In this document: piece after piece, positions 6,701 to 13,242 of the stretch | Position numbering within the stretch: position 1 is the stretch's first letter | How the letters are laid out: every line of letters begins with the position of its first letter | NCBI GenBank assembly: GCA_021810725.1 | Contig: JAJZIE010000049.1 | Coordinates: 1-13,242 of the forward strand | Direction: 5' to 3' | From: Bacillota bacterium | Lineage (GTDB): Bacteria; Bacillota; Sulfobacillia; JAJZYS01; JAJYTV01 | DNA length: 13,242 nt | Program-made: the position numbers and the translations under genes | The notes under the pieces: generated by a model | The model's input: the letters and a program-made list of their open reading frames with translations, nothing else | Database searches by the model: none | What the model was told of the DNA's origin: nothing

Positions 6701-7693
6701 TCAGGGGGTCGCGCGCGTCTCGCCCCGAGCCCGCCAGAAGACGAAGGGCCTGGCCGCGGGCGATGTGCCTAGTCGCCCGTCCTCCGTCACCCATACGGCG
6801 GCGAGGCTGCCGCAGGCTGCCTGGATCCCCTCGATCCCGTACAGGAACAGCGTCTTGCTCCAAACCTCCGTCCAGGCCGGGTCCCGGCCGACGACAGTGA
6901 CCGCGAGCAGACCCTGTCCGCCGGGGCGTCCCGTGCGCGGGTCGATCAGGTGGTGGACGGTCTGCCCGTCGTGTTGCCACCGATGCCTGGCGACCGAGGA
7001 GGTGCAGACGGCGCCGCCCCGCGGCAGGTGCAGGGCCGCGATCATGTCCTGCGGACGGCTCGGATCCTCGATCCCAACCTGCCAGCCTCGCCCTTCGGGG
7101 CCGCTGCCGGAGGCGAGCAGGTCGCCGCCGGCGTTGAGCAGGAAGTTACCTGTCACGCGCCGAGCGATCCGGGCACCCCAGCGCACGCCCAGCCCCTTGC
7201 CGATGCCGCCGAGGTCGAGCGGCGCTGAGACGCGCACCTCGCGCCGGCGGGGCCTGCGCTCGAGCCATCCCTGGCCTGGACTGTCCGCAGACGCCGCGCC
7301 GCGCGGCGCGCCCAGATAGCCGTACTCCTCCAGGCGCTCCAGGATGCGCGGGTCGAAAAGGCCGCGCGTGCGCCGGTGGGCACGCACCGCGATGGCGAGC
7401 GCATCGTAGAGCCGAGGCGGGACAGCCGTCCAGAGCCCGACACGCTCGTTCAGGCGGGCAAGATCGGCGGTGGGCCGGAAGCGGGACATCGCCTGTTCGC
7501 TGACCTCGAAGTCTTGCTCCGTTGCCCGCGCGATCGCCAGGGCAAGCGCGTCGTCGACGGCAGGCAGGTGCAGGCTGACGGGGGAATGCATCGCCGTCCA
7601 GCGGTAGGAGCCGTCCGATTCTCTGGTCACCAACTTGAGGTCGCCTCGCAGCTGCATGATCGAGCGGTCAAGGGCGCAGTGGTCCCGGATCAA
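6701..7693 (-). CDS. apbE: FAD:protein FMN transferase (ApbE family)
   Basis: An enzyme of up to 330 residues that transfers FMN from FAD onto a Ser or Thr of target flavoproteins. Motifs in order: MHSPVSLHL at the domain start, MSRFRPTADLARLN, GLFDPRI, PLDLGGIGKGLGV, NAGGDL, WQVGIEDP, AVCTSS and HHLIDPRTGRP. Near the end TEVWSKTLFLYG replaces the classic AD-A-x-x-T metal-site segment; this E/K variant occurs in part of the family. The N-terminal start is uncertain. TTG 7691-7693 is the longest; TTG or GTG about 75 nt further in, or the ATG at the domain start, are possible. No signal peptide is seen, so it appears cytoplasmic. No flavinylation target is evident in the window. It is separated from the Sec-PDO gene by 179 bp containing that gene's promoter, so the two are probably independent units. 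Confidence 0.9.
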   Translation of the reverse strand: MIRDHCALDRSIMQLRGDLKLVTRESDGSYRWTAMHSPVSLHLPAVDDALALAIARATEQDFEVSEQAMSRFRPTADLARLNERVGLWTAVPPRLYDALAIAVRAHRRTRGLFDPRILERLEEYGYLGAPRGAASADSPGQGWLERRPRRREVRVSAPLDLGGIGKGLGVRWGARIARRVTGNFLLNAGGDLLASGSGPEGRGWQVGIEDPSRPQDMIAALHLPRGGAVCTSSVARHRWQHDGQTVHHLIDPRTGRPGGQGLLAVTVVGRDPAWTEVWSKTLFLYGIEGIQAACGSLAAVWVTEDGRLGTSPAARPFVFWRARGETRATP

Positions 7694-7746
7694 GCATCCC
7701 GCGACCCGTCACCTCGCACAAGGGCAGGTTGGGCGCGCCACGGGTG

Positions 7747-7783
7747 CCCGTGTCCCAGCCCTGATTGGACGTGCGGACACGGG
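7747..7783. repeat. Inverted repeat upstream of apbE
   Basis: CCCGTGTCC (7747-7755) and GGACACGGG (7775-7783) are perfect 9-bp arms, 19 nt apart. They lie between the secreted-gene terminator and the start of apbE. This could be an RNA hairpin in the apbE leader or a split operator; nothing decides between them. Confidence 0.5.
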
Positions 7784-7805
7784 ACATCTTGCGCTGAGAA
7801 GCAGT

Positions 7806-7834
7806 GGCGGGAAGGGCCGAGGGCCCTTCCCGCC
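7806..7834 (-). terminator. Terminator of secreted cassette copy 1
   Basis: A perfect 13-bp GC-rich stem (7806-7818 with 7822-7834) and a 3-nt loop, 17 bp after the stop of the minus-strand secreted gene. Confidence 0.85.
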
Positions 7835-7851
7835 AAGAGAGCGTACCCAGC

Positions 7852-9291
7852 CTACTCGGTCACCTTGAGCACGAGGTGGAACGCGGGCAGGGTGTCGCCG
7901 GGGTGGTCCTGGGCGTAGGTGAGCTGCGGCATGCCGTACCAGTTGGGCAGGATGGAGCTTCCCTGATACGGGGAGGGGTAGATGTCGATGAAGTGGTAGC
8001 CGGGCGTCCCGATGGCGGGGATGTGGATGTGGACGTCGCCGTGGCTGTTGAAGCCGCAGGCATAGCCCATGTAGGCGTTGTCGTAGTCGACGGCGTAGAT
8101 GTTGTCGTACTGCGTCCAGCCCACGCCCGTCAGGTGGACGATGACCATGCTGCCGACCTTCGCCGGGTTCGGCGACATATCGATGAACTGCGGCATGATC
8201 CGGAAGTAGGCGTAGCCGACCTTCTGGCTGCCCTGCATCAGGTCGATCTCATGCGGCGGACCGCCGAGGTCGACGGGGACCGTGCCCTGCTAGGTGAAGC
8301 TGCCGCTCGCGTCGGTGGTTACGGTGGCGAGTTGGCTCTGCGCTGTCTGGTACATGGACTTCGTGACCCGGTTGCCGGACATGGTGTTCCAGACGACCTG
8401 CAACTGGGTGTTGGCGGGGAGCCCCTGGCCCTGCAGGGTGAACGTGCTGCCCACGACGCCGGAGGTCGGGGACACCGTGAGGTTGCTGCCGGCCGGCACG
8501 GCGGTCGCGGGTTCGGGGTCGACGACGGTCGCCGGCGTGCCCTTGGTGACCTGCACGGTCCAGTAGTAGCGGGGAAGGTAGGCGTAGGGGCCTTCCTGCT
8601 CGTTGAGGTACGGTCCTTCGACGGCGCCGGCGCGCAGGGAGATCTGGTGGGTGCCCACGCCCTCCGCCCGGACGGAGAAGGTCGCCGTGCCGTCCGTCGT
8701 GACGCCGGAGATGAAGCCCATGTAGTGGTTGTCGTAGAGCACGCCGTACTCGGCTCCTTCAGCGCCGTAGGCGAGGCCCTTCACGGTGACGTGGAAGAGG
8801 TCGCCCTGCGGTACCGAGGTACTCGAGATCGTGGCGCCGATCGACTCGATCACGGACCCGACGGCGACGGTGGTGCCGTCGGCCTCGTTCAACTCGAAGT
8901 TGTGCATGCCGCCGAATCCGGCGGGTACCGGGAACGAACCCGACGCGGTGCCGGTCGCCGATGACGTCACCGAGCCGATCTTCTCGCTGCCGTAGGAGTA
9001 GACGACCGGTTTCTCCGTGCTGGTGCCGAGGTCCGGTCCGGCGACGACCCACTGGCCGGAGACCGTCTGCCAGTCGAGTTCGAGTGTTGTGCTCGCCGGC
9101 AGGCCCGTTGCGGTCCACTGGATCTTGTCGCCGGGATAGACGTAGGGGGTGAGGACGGTCAGCTGTCCCTGCGGCACCGACGTGGTGGAGTCTGCCGCGA
9201 AGGCGGGCAGGCTGAATCCGGCGAGAGAGACCGCGCCGAGAAGCGTCGCTGCCAGAGCCGGGAGGAGGCCGCCGCGCATTGTCCTAGACAT
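7852..9291 (-). pseudogene. Large secreted protein, cassette copy 1, interrupted by in-frame TAG
   Basis: This frame would encode 479 residues, matching the 482-residue paralog at 11024-12472, but codon 334 is TAG (8290-8292). The paralog has Trp336 (TGG) there, in the context ASG[AS]FT. Without suppression the product is 333 residues. After the amber codon the frame continues with no indel and about 80% identity to the paralog over the last 112 residues, so decay is recent, or the codon is suppressed or an assembly error. The signal peptide is residues 1-32 (…SLPAFA, then AD). The rest is extracellular beta-type sequence with Ig-like features and YDNHYMGF and YDNAYMGY motifs. ATG 9289-9291 lies 3 bp after the upstream stop and has no clear ribosome binding site, suggesting translational coupling. 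No restart signal precedes the downstream fragment. Function unknown. Confidence 0.8.
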
Positions 9292-9294
9292 GGG

Positions 9295-10107
9295 CTACAG
9301 CTTCTGGAAGGCGAGCGACGTGCCGGTACCGGTGTTCGCCGGCTTCACGTTGTCCTGCGCGTTGACCTGCACGACGTAGAGGCCCGCCTTGAGACCGGCC
9401 ATCGACATGTTGCCGAGCCAGACCTTCTTGGCCGCGTTGTAGCGGAGCGTGACTGTGCGGGCGACGATCTGCTGGCCCTTGGCGTTGATGTTGCCTTCGA
9501 GGCCGAGGCTGGCCGTGACCTTGCCGGCGGTCATCGGGAGCATCGTGGTCTTGCCATGCGAGACCTGGGCGAGGCCGACGTTAGCGGTGATCGGCAGGGA
9601 CTTGAGGGACTTGCCGACGACCGTTGCGGACTTTGCCCCACTGCCGACCGTGACGTTCACGGCGTACGTGGCCGGGACGATCATCAGTTCGGACGGCGCG
9701 ACCATGAACTGCGGCTCGTAGCTGCCGTTCAGGCTGCCGTCGGTCGCGGTGACCGACCACTGGATGGTGCCGGTCGGGGTGTTGAGACCCTCGTGCCAGG
9801 CCGCCGTGAAGAAGCCATCCTCCGTGTTGTAGATCGCGGGGTAGGTCTTGCCACCCTTGACGTAGACGGTCACCTTCGCGCTCTTGTCCTGCTGGCCGTT
9901 CTTGATCACGTTGATGCGCCAGACCACGACGTCGACGCCGCGGTGGAACACGTTGGTCTGCAGGCAGCCGACGTTGGTCACGGTGTCTGCGTACACCATG
10001 AGTCCGTTGTTCGTCGATGCGGCAAACGCGGGGGTCGCCGTCGCGGCCAACATGGTTGCCGCACCTGCCAATCCCACCAAAGCGGCAAGGTTCCTGCGAA
10101 GTGACAT
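9295..10107 (-). CDS. Secreted protein of unknown family, first gene of cassette copy 1
   Basis: A 270-residue exported protein. Residues 1-29 form a signal peptide (MSLRRN, a hydrophobic core, then TPAFA before AST). The mature part begins with a conserved-looking block, VYADTVTN-GC-QTNVFHRG-D--VWRINV--NGQQDK, containing the only cysteine (C48) and H55. It continues to ATDGS---SY-PQFMVAPSELMIVPATYA and ends with ASLGLEGNINAKG, AGLYVVQVNA and NTGTGTSLAF. It is beta-rich and probably Ig-like; I recognise no named family. Over about 115 residues it is roughly 75% identical to the gene at 12474-13242. ATG 10105-10107 has AAGGAGG 7 nt upstream. It is followed 3 bp later by its larger partner, so the two are surely co-expressed. 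It may be a surface-layer or envelope protein, but this is a guess. Confidence 0.85.
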   Translation of the reverse strand: MSLRRNLAALVGLAGAATMLAATATPAFAASTNNGLMVYADTVTNVGCLQTNVFHRGVDVVVWRINVIKNGQQDKSAKVTVYVKGGKTYPAIYNTEDGFFTAAWHEGLNTPTGTIQWSVTATDGSLNGSYEPQFMVAPSELMIVPATYAVNVTVGSGAKSATVVGKSLKSLPITANVGLAQVSHGKTTMLPMTAGKVTASLGLEGNINAKGQQIVARTVTLRYNAAKKVWLGNMSMAGLKAGLYVVQVNAQDNVKPANTGTGTSLAFQKL

Positions 10108-10336
10108 CTCGAACCCTCCTTGCACGATCGGGACGGCGGTGTCGGGCTGAGGTTTCGGCGAGCAACGCGATGCCCGCGGTGGCCCGCTCGCAGTGGGGCA
10201 GACGTCGGCTTTGGGCGGGGGAGCGCGCCTCATTGCCGAAGAACGGGATCCGCAATCGCCTTGGCCTCGAATCGAGGTGCCGCTGCACCCTTCGGAGCAC
10301 CGCACCATCCCATGAACATCTCACCGCTGCGGGAGT

Positions 10337-10352
10337 TGTGAAACAACGCACA
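10337..10352. promoter_or_regulatory. CRP/FNR-type operator-like palindrome upstream of cassette copy 1
   Basis: TGTGAAACAACGCACA has the same TGTGA-N6-GCACA form as 3439-3454 and is identical to it at 13 of 16 positions. It lies about 237 bp upstream of the ATG at 10107, with the same orientation relative to its gene. No strong -10 is seen just downstream. Confidence 0.45.
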
Positions 10353-10400
10353 TGTGGACGCAGTGCGACGTTTCAAGCGGACTGGAAAGATCCGCCGATG

Positions 10401-10433
10401 GCAACGGGTGCCATGCCCACAAGGACCCGTTGC
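10401..10433. repeat. Inverted repeat (possible RNA hairpin)
   Basis: GCAACGGGT (10401-10409) and ACCCGTTGC (10425-10433) are perfect 9-bp arms separated by 15 nt. It lies in the spacer, just upstream of the operator-like site as seen from the minus-strand cassette. Role unknown. Confidence 0.45.
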
Positions 10434-10925
10434 AGGCAGGGCGGACCCTCGCTGCGGCGACCTCGTGACGGGTCGTCCAGATGTCTGGAGCAGACGGCCC
10501 ACTCCTTGGACCGGGACGTGCCCCGGAGATTTGCCGGTGGGTCTTTTTCGTTCGGCCGCCGCCACCGCGGTGGACAACCGGGCGGTGGTAGATCGTACGC
10601 GGCCGACCGGCGAACGCGACCGGCCAGGTCGCCACTTGGGGGGCTCTTGTGCGGCGTCGAATGCGTCCATCGCCATGCGTGCGAAAAAGCCCCCGGGACT
10701 TGCGGAGATTGCCTGCATGCTTAACGGAGGATTGGCCGGAGTTGGCGAGGCCGCCAAGAGCGTTTGGGCGTTCCATCATGAGGCTCAGAGACGGCGTCGC
10801 GGCCGAGAGGTATCGCCGTGGGGATCTGGCTGGTTCTGGCCCGAAGCCGGACGCGGGTGCCAGGTCCATCGTTCGGCGGTTTTCGACAGGTGCGTCCCTG
10901 CGCATGACGCCTTGTTTGTTCCCGG

Positions 10926-10946
10926 ACCCCCTTCCGCGAGGGGGGT
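10926..10946. repeat. Short C/G-rich hairpin
   Basis: Arms of 8 nt (10926-10933 and 10939-10946), with one wobble pair and a 5-nt loop. It lies just beyond the copy 2 terminator and may add to termination. Confidence 0.45.
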
Positions 10947-10960
10947 GCGCAAAGCACGGG

Positions 10961-10996
10961 GAAGCGGAAGTTCGGCCGTGGCCGCACTTCCGCTTC
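10961..10996 (-). terminator. Terminator of secreted cassette copy 2
   Basis: An 11-bp perfect outer stem (10961-10971 with 10986-10996), then one mismatch and a 4-bp inner stem with a 4-nt loop. It lies 27 bp after the stop of the minus-strand secreted gene. No T tract follows. Confidence 0.75.
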
Positions 10997-11023
10997 TCAG
11001 AAAGGAGCATTGAGGGAGGGTCT

Positions 11024-12472
11024 CTACCGCACCACCTTGATGACCAGGTGGAAGGCCGGCAGGGAGTCGCCGGGGTGATCCTGCGCGTACGTGAGCTGAG
11101 GCATGCCCCACCAGTTGGGGAACGTCTTGGAGCCCATATACGGCGAGGGATAGATGTCGATGAAGTGGTAGCCAGGAGCGCCTACGGCCGGGATCTGGAT
11201 GTGGACGTCGCCGTGGCTGTTGAAGCCGCAGGCGTAGCCCATGAAAGCGTTGTCATAGTTCACGGCGTAGATGTTGTCGAAGTCGGTCCAGCCGACACCG
11301 GTCAGGTGGACGGTCATCAGGCTGCCTTGCTTGGCCGGGTTCGGTGACACGCTGATGAACTGGGGCAGGATGCGGTACTGCGCCGATCCGAGAACGCTCT
11401 GGCTCTGGTCCACGAGGTCGATCTCGTGCGGCGGACCGCCGAGGTCGTTCGGCACGTTGCCGACCCATGTGAAGGCGCCGCTCGCGTCGGTGGTGACGGT
11501 CGCGAGAGGGATCTGAGCCGTCTGGTACATCGACGCCGTGACACGGTTGCCCGACTCGGTGTTCCACACGACCTGCAGGGTCTCGTTGGCCGGCAGGCCA
11601 TAACCGTGCAGGGTGATGGTGCTGCCGACGACGCCGGAGGTCGGGGTGACCGTCAGGTTGGTACCTGCCGGCAGCACGACCTTGGGCTCCGGGTCATTGA
11701 TGGTCTTCGGCGTTGCCGCCGTGACCTTGACGTTCCAGTAGTAGCGCGGGTTCAGCGGGTAGGGGCTCTCCTCCTGGTTGAGGTAGGGGCCCCAGACGCC
11801 TGCGCCGCGCAGGGAAATCTGATGGTTGCCGACGCCCTCGGCGCGCACCACGAAGTTCGCGGTGCCGTTCGTGCTCACCGCCGAGATGAACCCCATGTAC
11901 TGGTCGTCGTAGAGGACGCCGTAATCGGACGTGTAGGGGGTGTAGGCAAGCCCGAGCACCTGGATGTGGAAGAAGCCGCCCTGCGGCTCCGTGGTTTGGG
12001 CGATGGTAGCGGACGGCCACTCGGCCACACTGCCGACTGCCTCCACCGTCCCGTTGGCGTCCGTCAGCTGGAAGTTGTGCGTTCCGCCGAAACCGGCCGG
12101 CACCGGGAACGAGCCCGATGCCGTGCCGGTCGCGGACGTCTGCACGGTGCCGATCTGCTTGCTGCCGAAGGTGTAGCTCGCCGGCGCCTCGGTGCTCGTA
12201 CCGAGAGCATCGCCGTTCACTACCCAGCGACCGCTGACGGTCTGCCAGTCCAGGTCGAGCGTTGCGTTCGGTGTGAGGCCCGTTGCCGTCCACTGGATCT
12301 TGTCGCCCGGGTAGACGTTCGGGGTGAGCACGTTGATCTGCCCACCGGGAGCAGAAGTGCTTGCGCCAGAGCCGTCCGCGAATGCGGGCGCGCTGAAGCC
12401 GGCTACCGTTACGCCTGCAAGGGCGACCAGGGCCAGGGACCGCAGGCAGTTCCGAACTAACGCCCGTGACAT
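11024..12472 (-). CDS. Large secreted protein with two tandem homologous halves, cassette copy 2
   Basis: A 482-residue exported protein. Residues 1-32 are a signal peptide ending SAPAFA before DG. The mature protein is an internal duplication: half 1 is about 45-251 and half 2 about 272-480. Matching landmarks are WQTVSG (76) with WNTESG (303), TGTASGSF (115) with TTDASGAF (327), AGFGG with NDLGG, YDDQYMGF (188) with YDNAFMGY (406), and WNVKV (246) with LVIKV (476). Segments such as TPTSGVVGSTITLHGYGLPAN and SPNPAKQGSLMTVHLTGVGW look like IPT/TIG or Ig-like strands. There is no enzyme motif, anchor or C-terminal transmembrane helix. ATG 12470-12472 follows the upstream TAA by 1 bp and lacks its own ribosome binding site, implying coupled translation. 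A surface or envelope structural or binding role is likely; the family is not recognised. Confidence 0.85.
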   Translation of the reverse strand: MSRALVRNCLRSLALVALAGVTVAGFSAPAFADGSGASTSAPGGQINVLTPNVYPGDKIQWTATGLTPNATLDLDWQTVSGRWVVNGDALGTSTEAPASYTFGSKQIGTVQTSATGTASGSFPVPAGFGGTHNFQLTDANGTVEAVGSVAEWPSATIAQTTEPQGGFFHIQVLGLAYTPYTSDYGVLYDDQYMGFISAVSTNGTANFVVRAEGVGNHQISLRGAGVWGPYLNQEESPYPLNPRYYWNVKVTAATPKTINDPEPKVVLPAGTNLTVTPTSGVVGSTITLHGYGLPANETLQVVWNTESGNRVTASMYQTAQIPLATVTTDASGAFTWVGNVPNDLGGPPHEIDLVDQSQSVLGSAQYRILPQFISVSPNPAKQGSLMTVHLTGVGWTDFDNIYAVNYDNAFMGYACGFNSHGDVHIQIPAVGAPGYHFIDIYPSPYMGSKTFPNWWGMPQLTYAQDHPGDSLPAFHLVIKVVR

Positions 12473-12473
12473 G

Positions 12474-13242
12474 TTACTGTACCGAGAAGCCGAGGGTAGT
12501 GCCGGTTCCGGTGTTCGCCGGCGTGACGTGGTCGGCCGCGTTCACGACGACGACGTAAAGACCAGCCTTGAGGCCGGCGGTCGGGATGCTGCCGACCCAG
12601 GTCTTGAGGGATGCGTTGTAACGCATCGAGACGGTCTTGCTGACGATCTGGACGCCCTTAGCGTTGACGTTGCCTTCCAGGCCGATCGAGGCCGTGACCT
12701 TGGCCGAGGTCAGGTAGGCGAAACCGGAGTCGGTCGGGTAGGTGATCTTGGCGTAGACGGGGATCGCCTTGACGTTCTTGGCGAACGACGTGACGGCCGT
12801 CTTGGCCGAGCCCACCTGAGGGGCAACGGCGTAGGTCGCCGGGACGATCATCAGCTCGGACGGGGCCACCATGAATTGCGGCTGATAGCTGGCGGTCTCG
12901 CTGCCGTCCGTCGCTGTCACGGTGTATTGGATGGTGCCGGTCGGCTGGTTGAACGGGACGTTCCACGCCGCCGTGAAGAAATGGTCGTGCGTGTTGTAGG
13001 GGGCCTTGAACGTCTGGCCACCCTTGACCTGCACCGTCACGGTGGCGTTCTTGTCCTGCTGGCCGTTCTGCAGCACGTTGATGCGCCAGACCAGGATGTC
13101 GATGCCGCGGTGGAACACGTTGGTCTGGACGCAGCCCTGGTTCGTCACGGTGTCGGCGTAGACGGTGAGGCTGCCGCTGGAGGCGGCAAAGGCGGGGGAC
13201 GCTGTCGCGACCACCATGGTCGCTGCGGCTGCGAGACCTGCG
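12474..13242 (-). CDS. Secreted protein of unknown family, first gene of cassette copy 2 (N-terminus cut by window edge)
   Basis: About 255 residues are visible. Alignment with the copy 1 gene suggests only about 10 residues of the signal peptide lie outside. Visible parts are the end of the signal peptide (ATASPAFA before ASS), then SLTVYADTVTNQGCVQTNVF with a single cysteine, HRGIDILVWRINVLQNGQQD, PQFMVAPSELMIVPATYAV and ASIGLEGNVNAKG. The ATG at 13215-13217 is internal, equivalent to Met19 of copy 1, not the start. The C-terminal third differs more from copy 1 (KAIPVYAKITYPTDSGF). It is coupled to the next gene through a 1-bp gap. Function is unknown; strict pairing with the larger protein suggests the two act together outside the cell. 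Confidence 0.85.
   Translation of the reverse strand, partial: AGLAAAATMVVATASPAFAASSGSLTVYADTVTNQGCVQTNVFHRGIDILVWRINVLQNGQQDKNATVTVQVKGGQTFKAPYNTHDHFFTAAWNVPFNQPTGTIQYTVTATDGSETASYQPQFMVAPSELMIVPATYAVAPQVGSAKTAVTSFAKNVKAIPVYAKITYPTDSGFAYLTSAKVTASIGLEGNVNAKGVQIVSKTVSMRYNASLKTWVGSIPTAGLKAGLYVVVVNAADHVTPANTGTGTTLGFSVQ

Larger units (their letters stand above)
7852..10107 (-). repeat. Two-gene secreted cassette, copy 1
   Basis: Same gene order, strand and near-zero intergenic spacing as copy 2 at 11024-13242. Gene 1 (about 270 residues) precedes gene 2 (about 480 residues), each homologous to its counterpart. Divergence of about 20-25% in the best-conserved parts suggests an old tandem duplication rather than a recent one. 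Confidence 0.85.
10108..11010. other. About 900-bp non-coding spacer between cassette copies
   Basis: No convincing gene was found: open frames on both strands lack protein-like composition and good starts. It holds the promoter side of cassette copy 1, a CRP/FNR-like site (10337-10352), a 9-bp-arm hairpin (10401-10433) and a TCCAGA-TG-TCTGGA repeat (near 10477). Further on are a CCACCGCGGTGG palindrome (10562-10573), a hairpin at 10926-10946 and the copy 2 terminator (10961-10996). A structured RNA or a decayed gene is possible but unproven. Confidence 0.4.
11024..13242 (-). repeat. Two-gene secreted cassette, copy 2
   Basis: Homologous to 7852-10107 in order, orientation and coupling. Both larger and smaller genes are intact here as far as visible, so this copy probably supplies the working pair. 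Confidence 0.85.

Noticed and set aside
7852..8238. 128-codon fragment as an independent gene
   Set aside because: It is collinear with the paralog's C-terminus, has no ribosome binding site and starts inside a domain; better read as the part beyond the amber codon.
7804..8964. 386-codon plus-strand frame opposite the secreted gene
   Set aside because: Shadow of the minus-strand secreted gene; no ribosome binding site and Val/Gly/Asp-rich noise composition. The same holds for 599-1630 and 11426-12460.
12354..12374. DGSGAST after the signal peptide of the large secreted protein as an ApbE flavinylation site
   Set aside because: It is a flexible Ser/Gly linker, absent from the paralog, and no FMN-binding domain surrounds it.
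1..13242. tRNA, rRNA, CRISPR array, insertion sequence or prophage gene
   Set aside because: Looked for on both strands; no cloverleaf-like segment, regular spaced repeat, transposase or phage protein was recognised.

Overview
The window is GC-rich bacterial DNA with strong GGAGG-type ribosome binding sites, at least two likely TTG starts and one likely GTG start. Long open frames on both strands are mostly GC-driven shadows. The style suggests a high-GC Gram-positive lineage (deep-branching Bacillota or Actinomycetota), but no marker gene here settles the taxonomy. No tRNA, rRNA, CRISPR array, transposase or phage gene was seen.

Layout: (1) 2-508, the 3' part of an IclR-family regulator (+). 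(2) 575-1831 and 1895-3280, two minus-strand genes: a cytoplasmic protein with helix-turn-helix-like segments (possibly DUF1670) and a roughly 12-helix membrane protein with several histidines. (3) 3281-3783, a long intergenic stretch with a CRP/FNR-like palindrome, followed by a small four-cysteine protein (+). (4) 4048-5397, an NCS1 nucleobase-type permease (-), divergent from a 67-residue DUF2892 membrane protein (+, 5606-5809). (5) 5889-6521, a protein disulfide oxidoreductase (-) in which an in-frame TGA replaces the first cysteine of the CPYC active site, so it is very probably a selenoprotein. (6) 6701-7693, an ApbE-type FAD:protein FMN transferase (-). (7) 7852-10107 and 11024-13242, two copies of a two-gene cassette for secreted proteins (-), separated by about 900 bp of non-coding DNA. 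Copy 1 carries an in-frame amber codon in its larger gene; copy 2 is open but runs off the window at the N-terminus of its first gene.

Most units end in strong hairpins: 532-562, 1864-1888, 4005-4039, 5831-5877, 7806-7834 and 10961-10996. The transcription units are therefore short and mostly single-gene, apart from the coupled secreted pairs.

The most interesting items are the predicted selenocysteine (UPYC) oxidoreductase under a clear promoter with an inverted repeat over its -10, and the duplicated, unrecognised secreted pair whose larger member is itself an internal tandem duplication. Near-identical CRP/FNR-like sites lie upstream of the secreted cassette and of the histidine-containing membrane protein, which hints at shared control. 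A theme of redox and envelope functions (disulfide exchange, flavinylation, possible heme membrane protein, secreted proteins) is inference from proximity, not proof.
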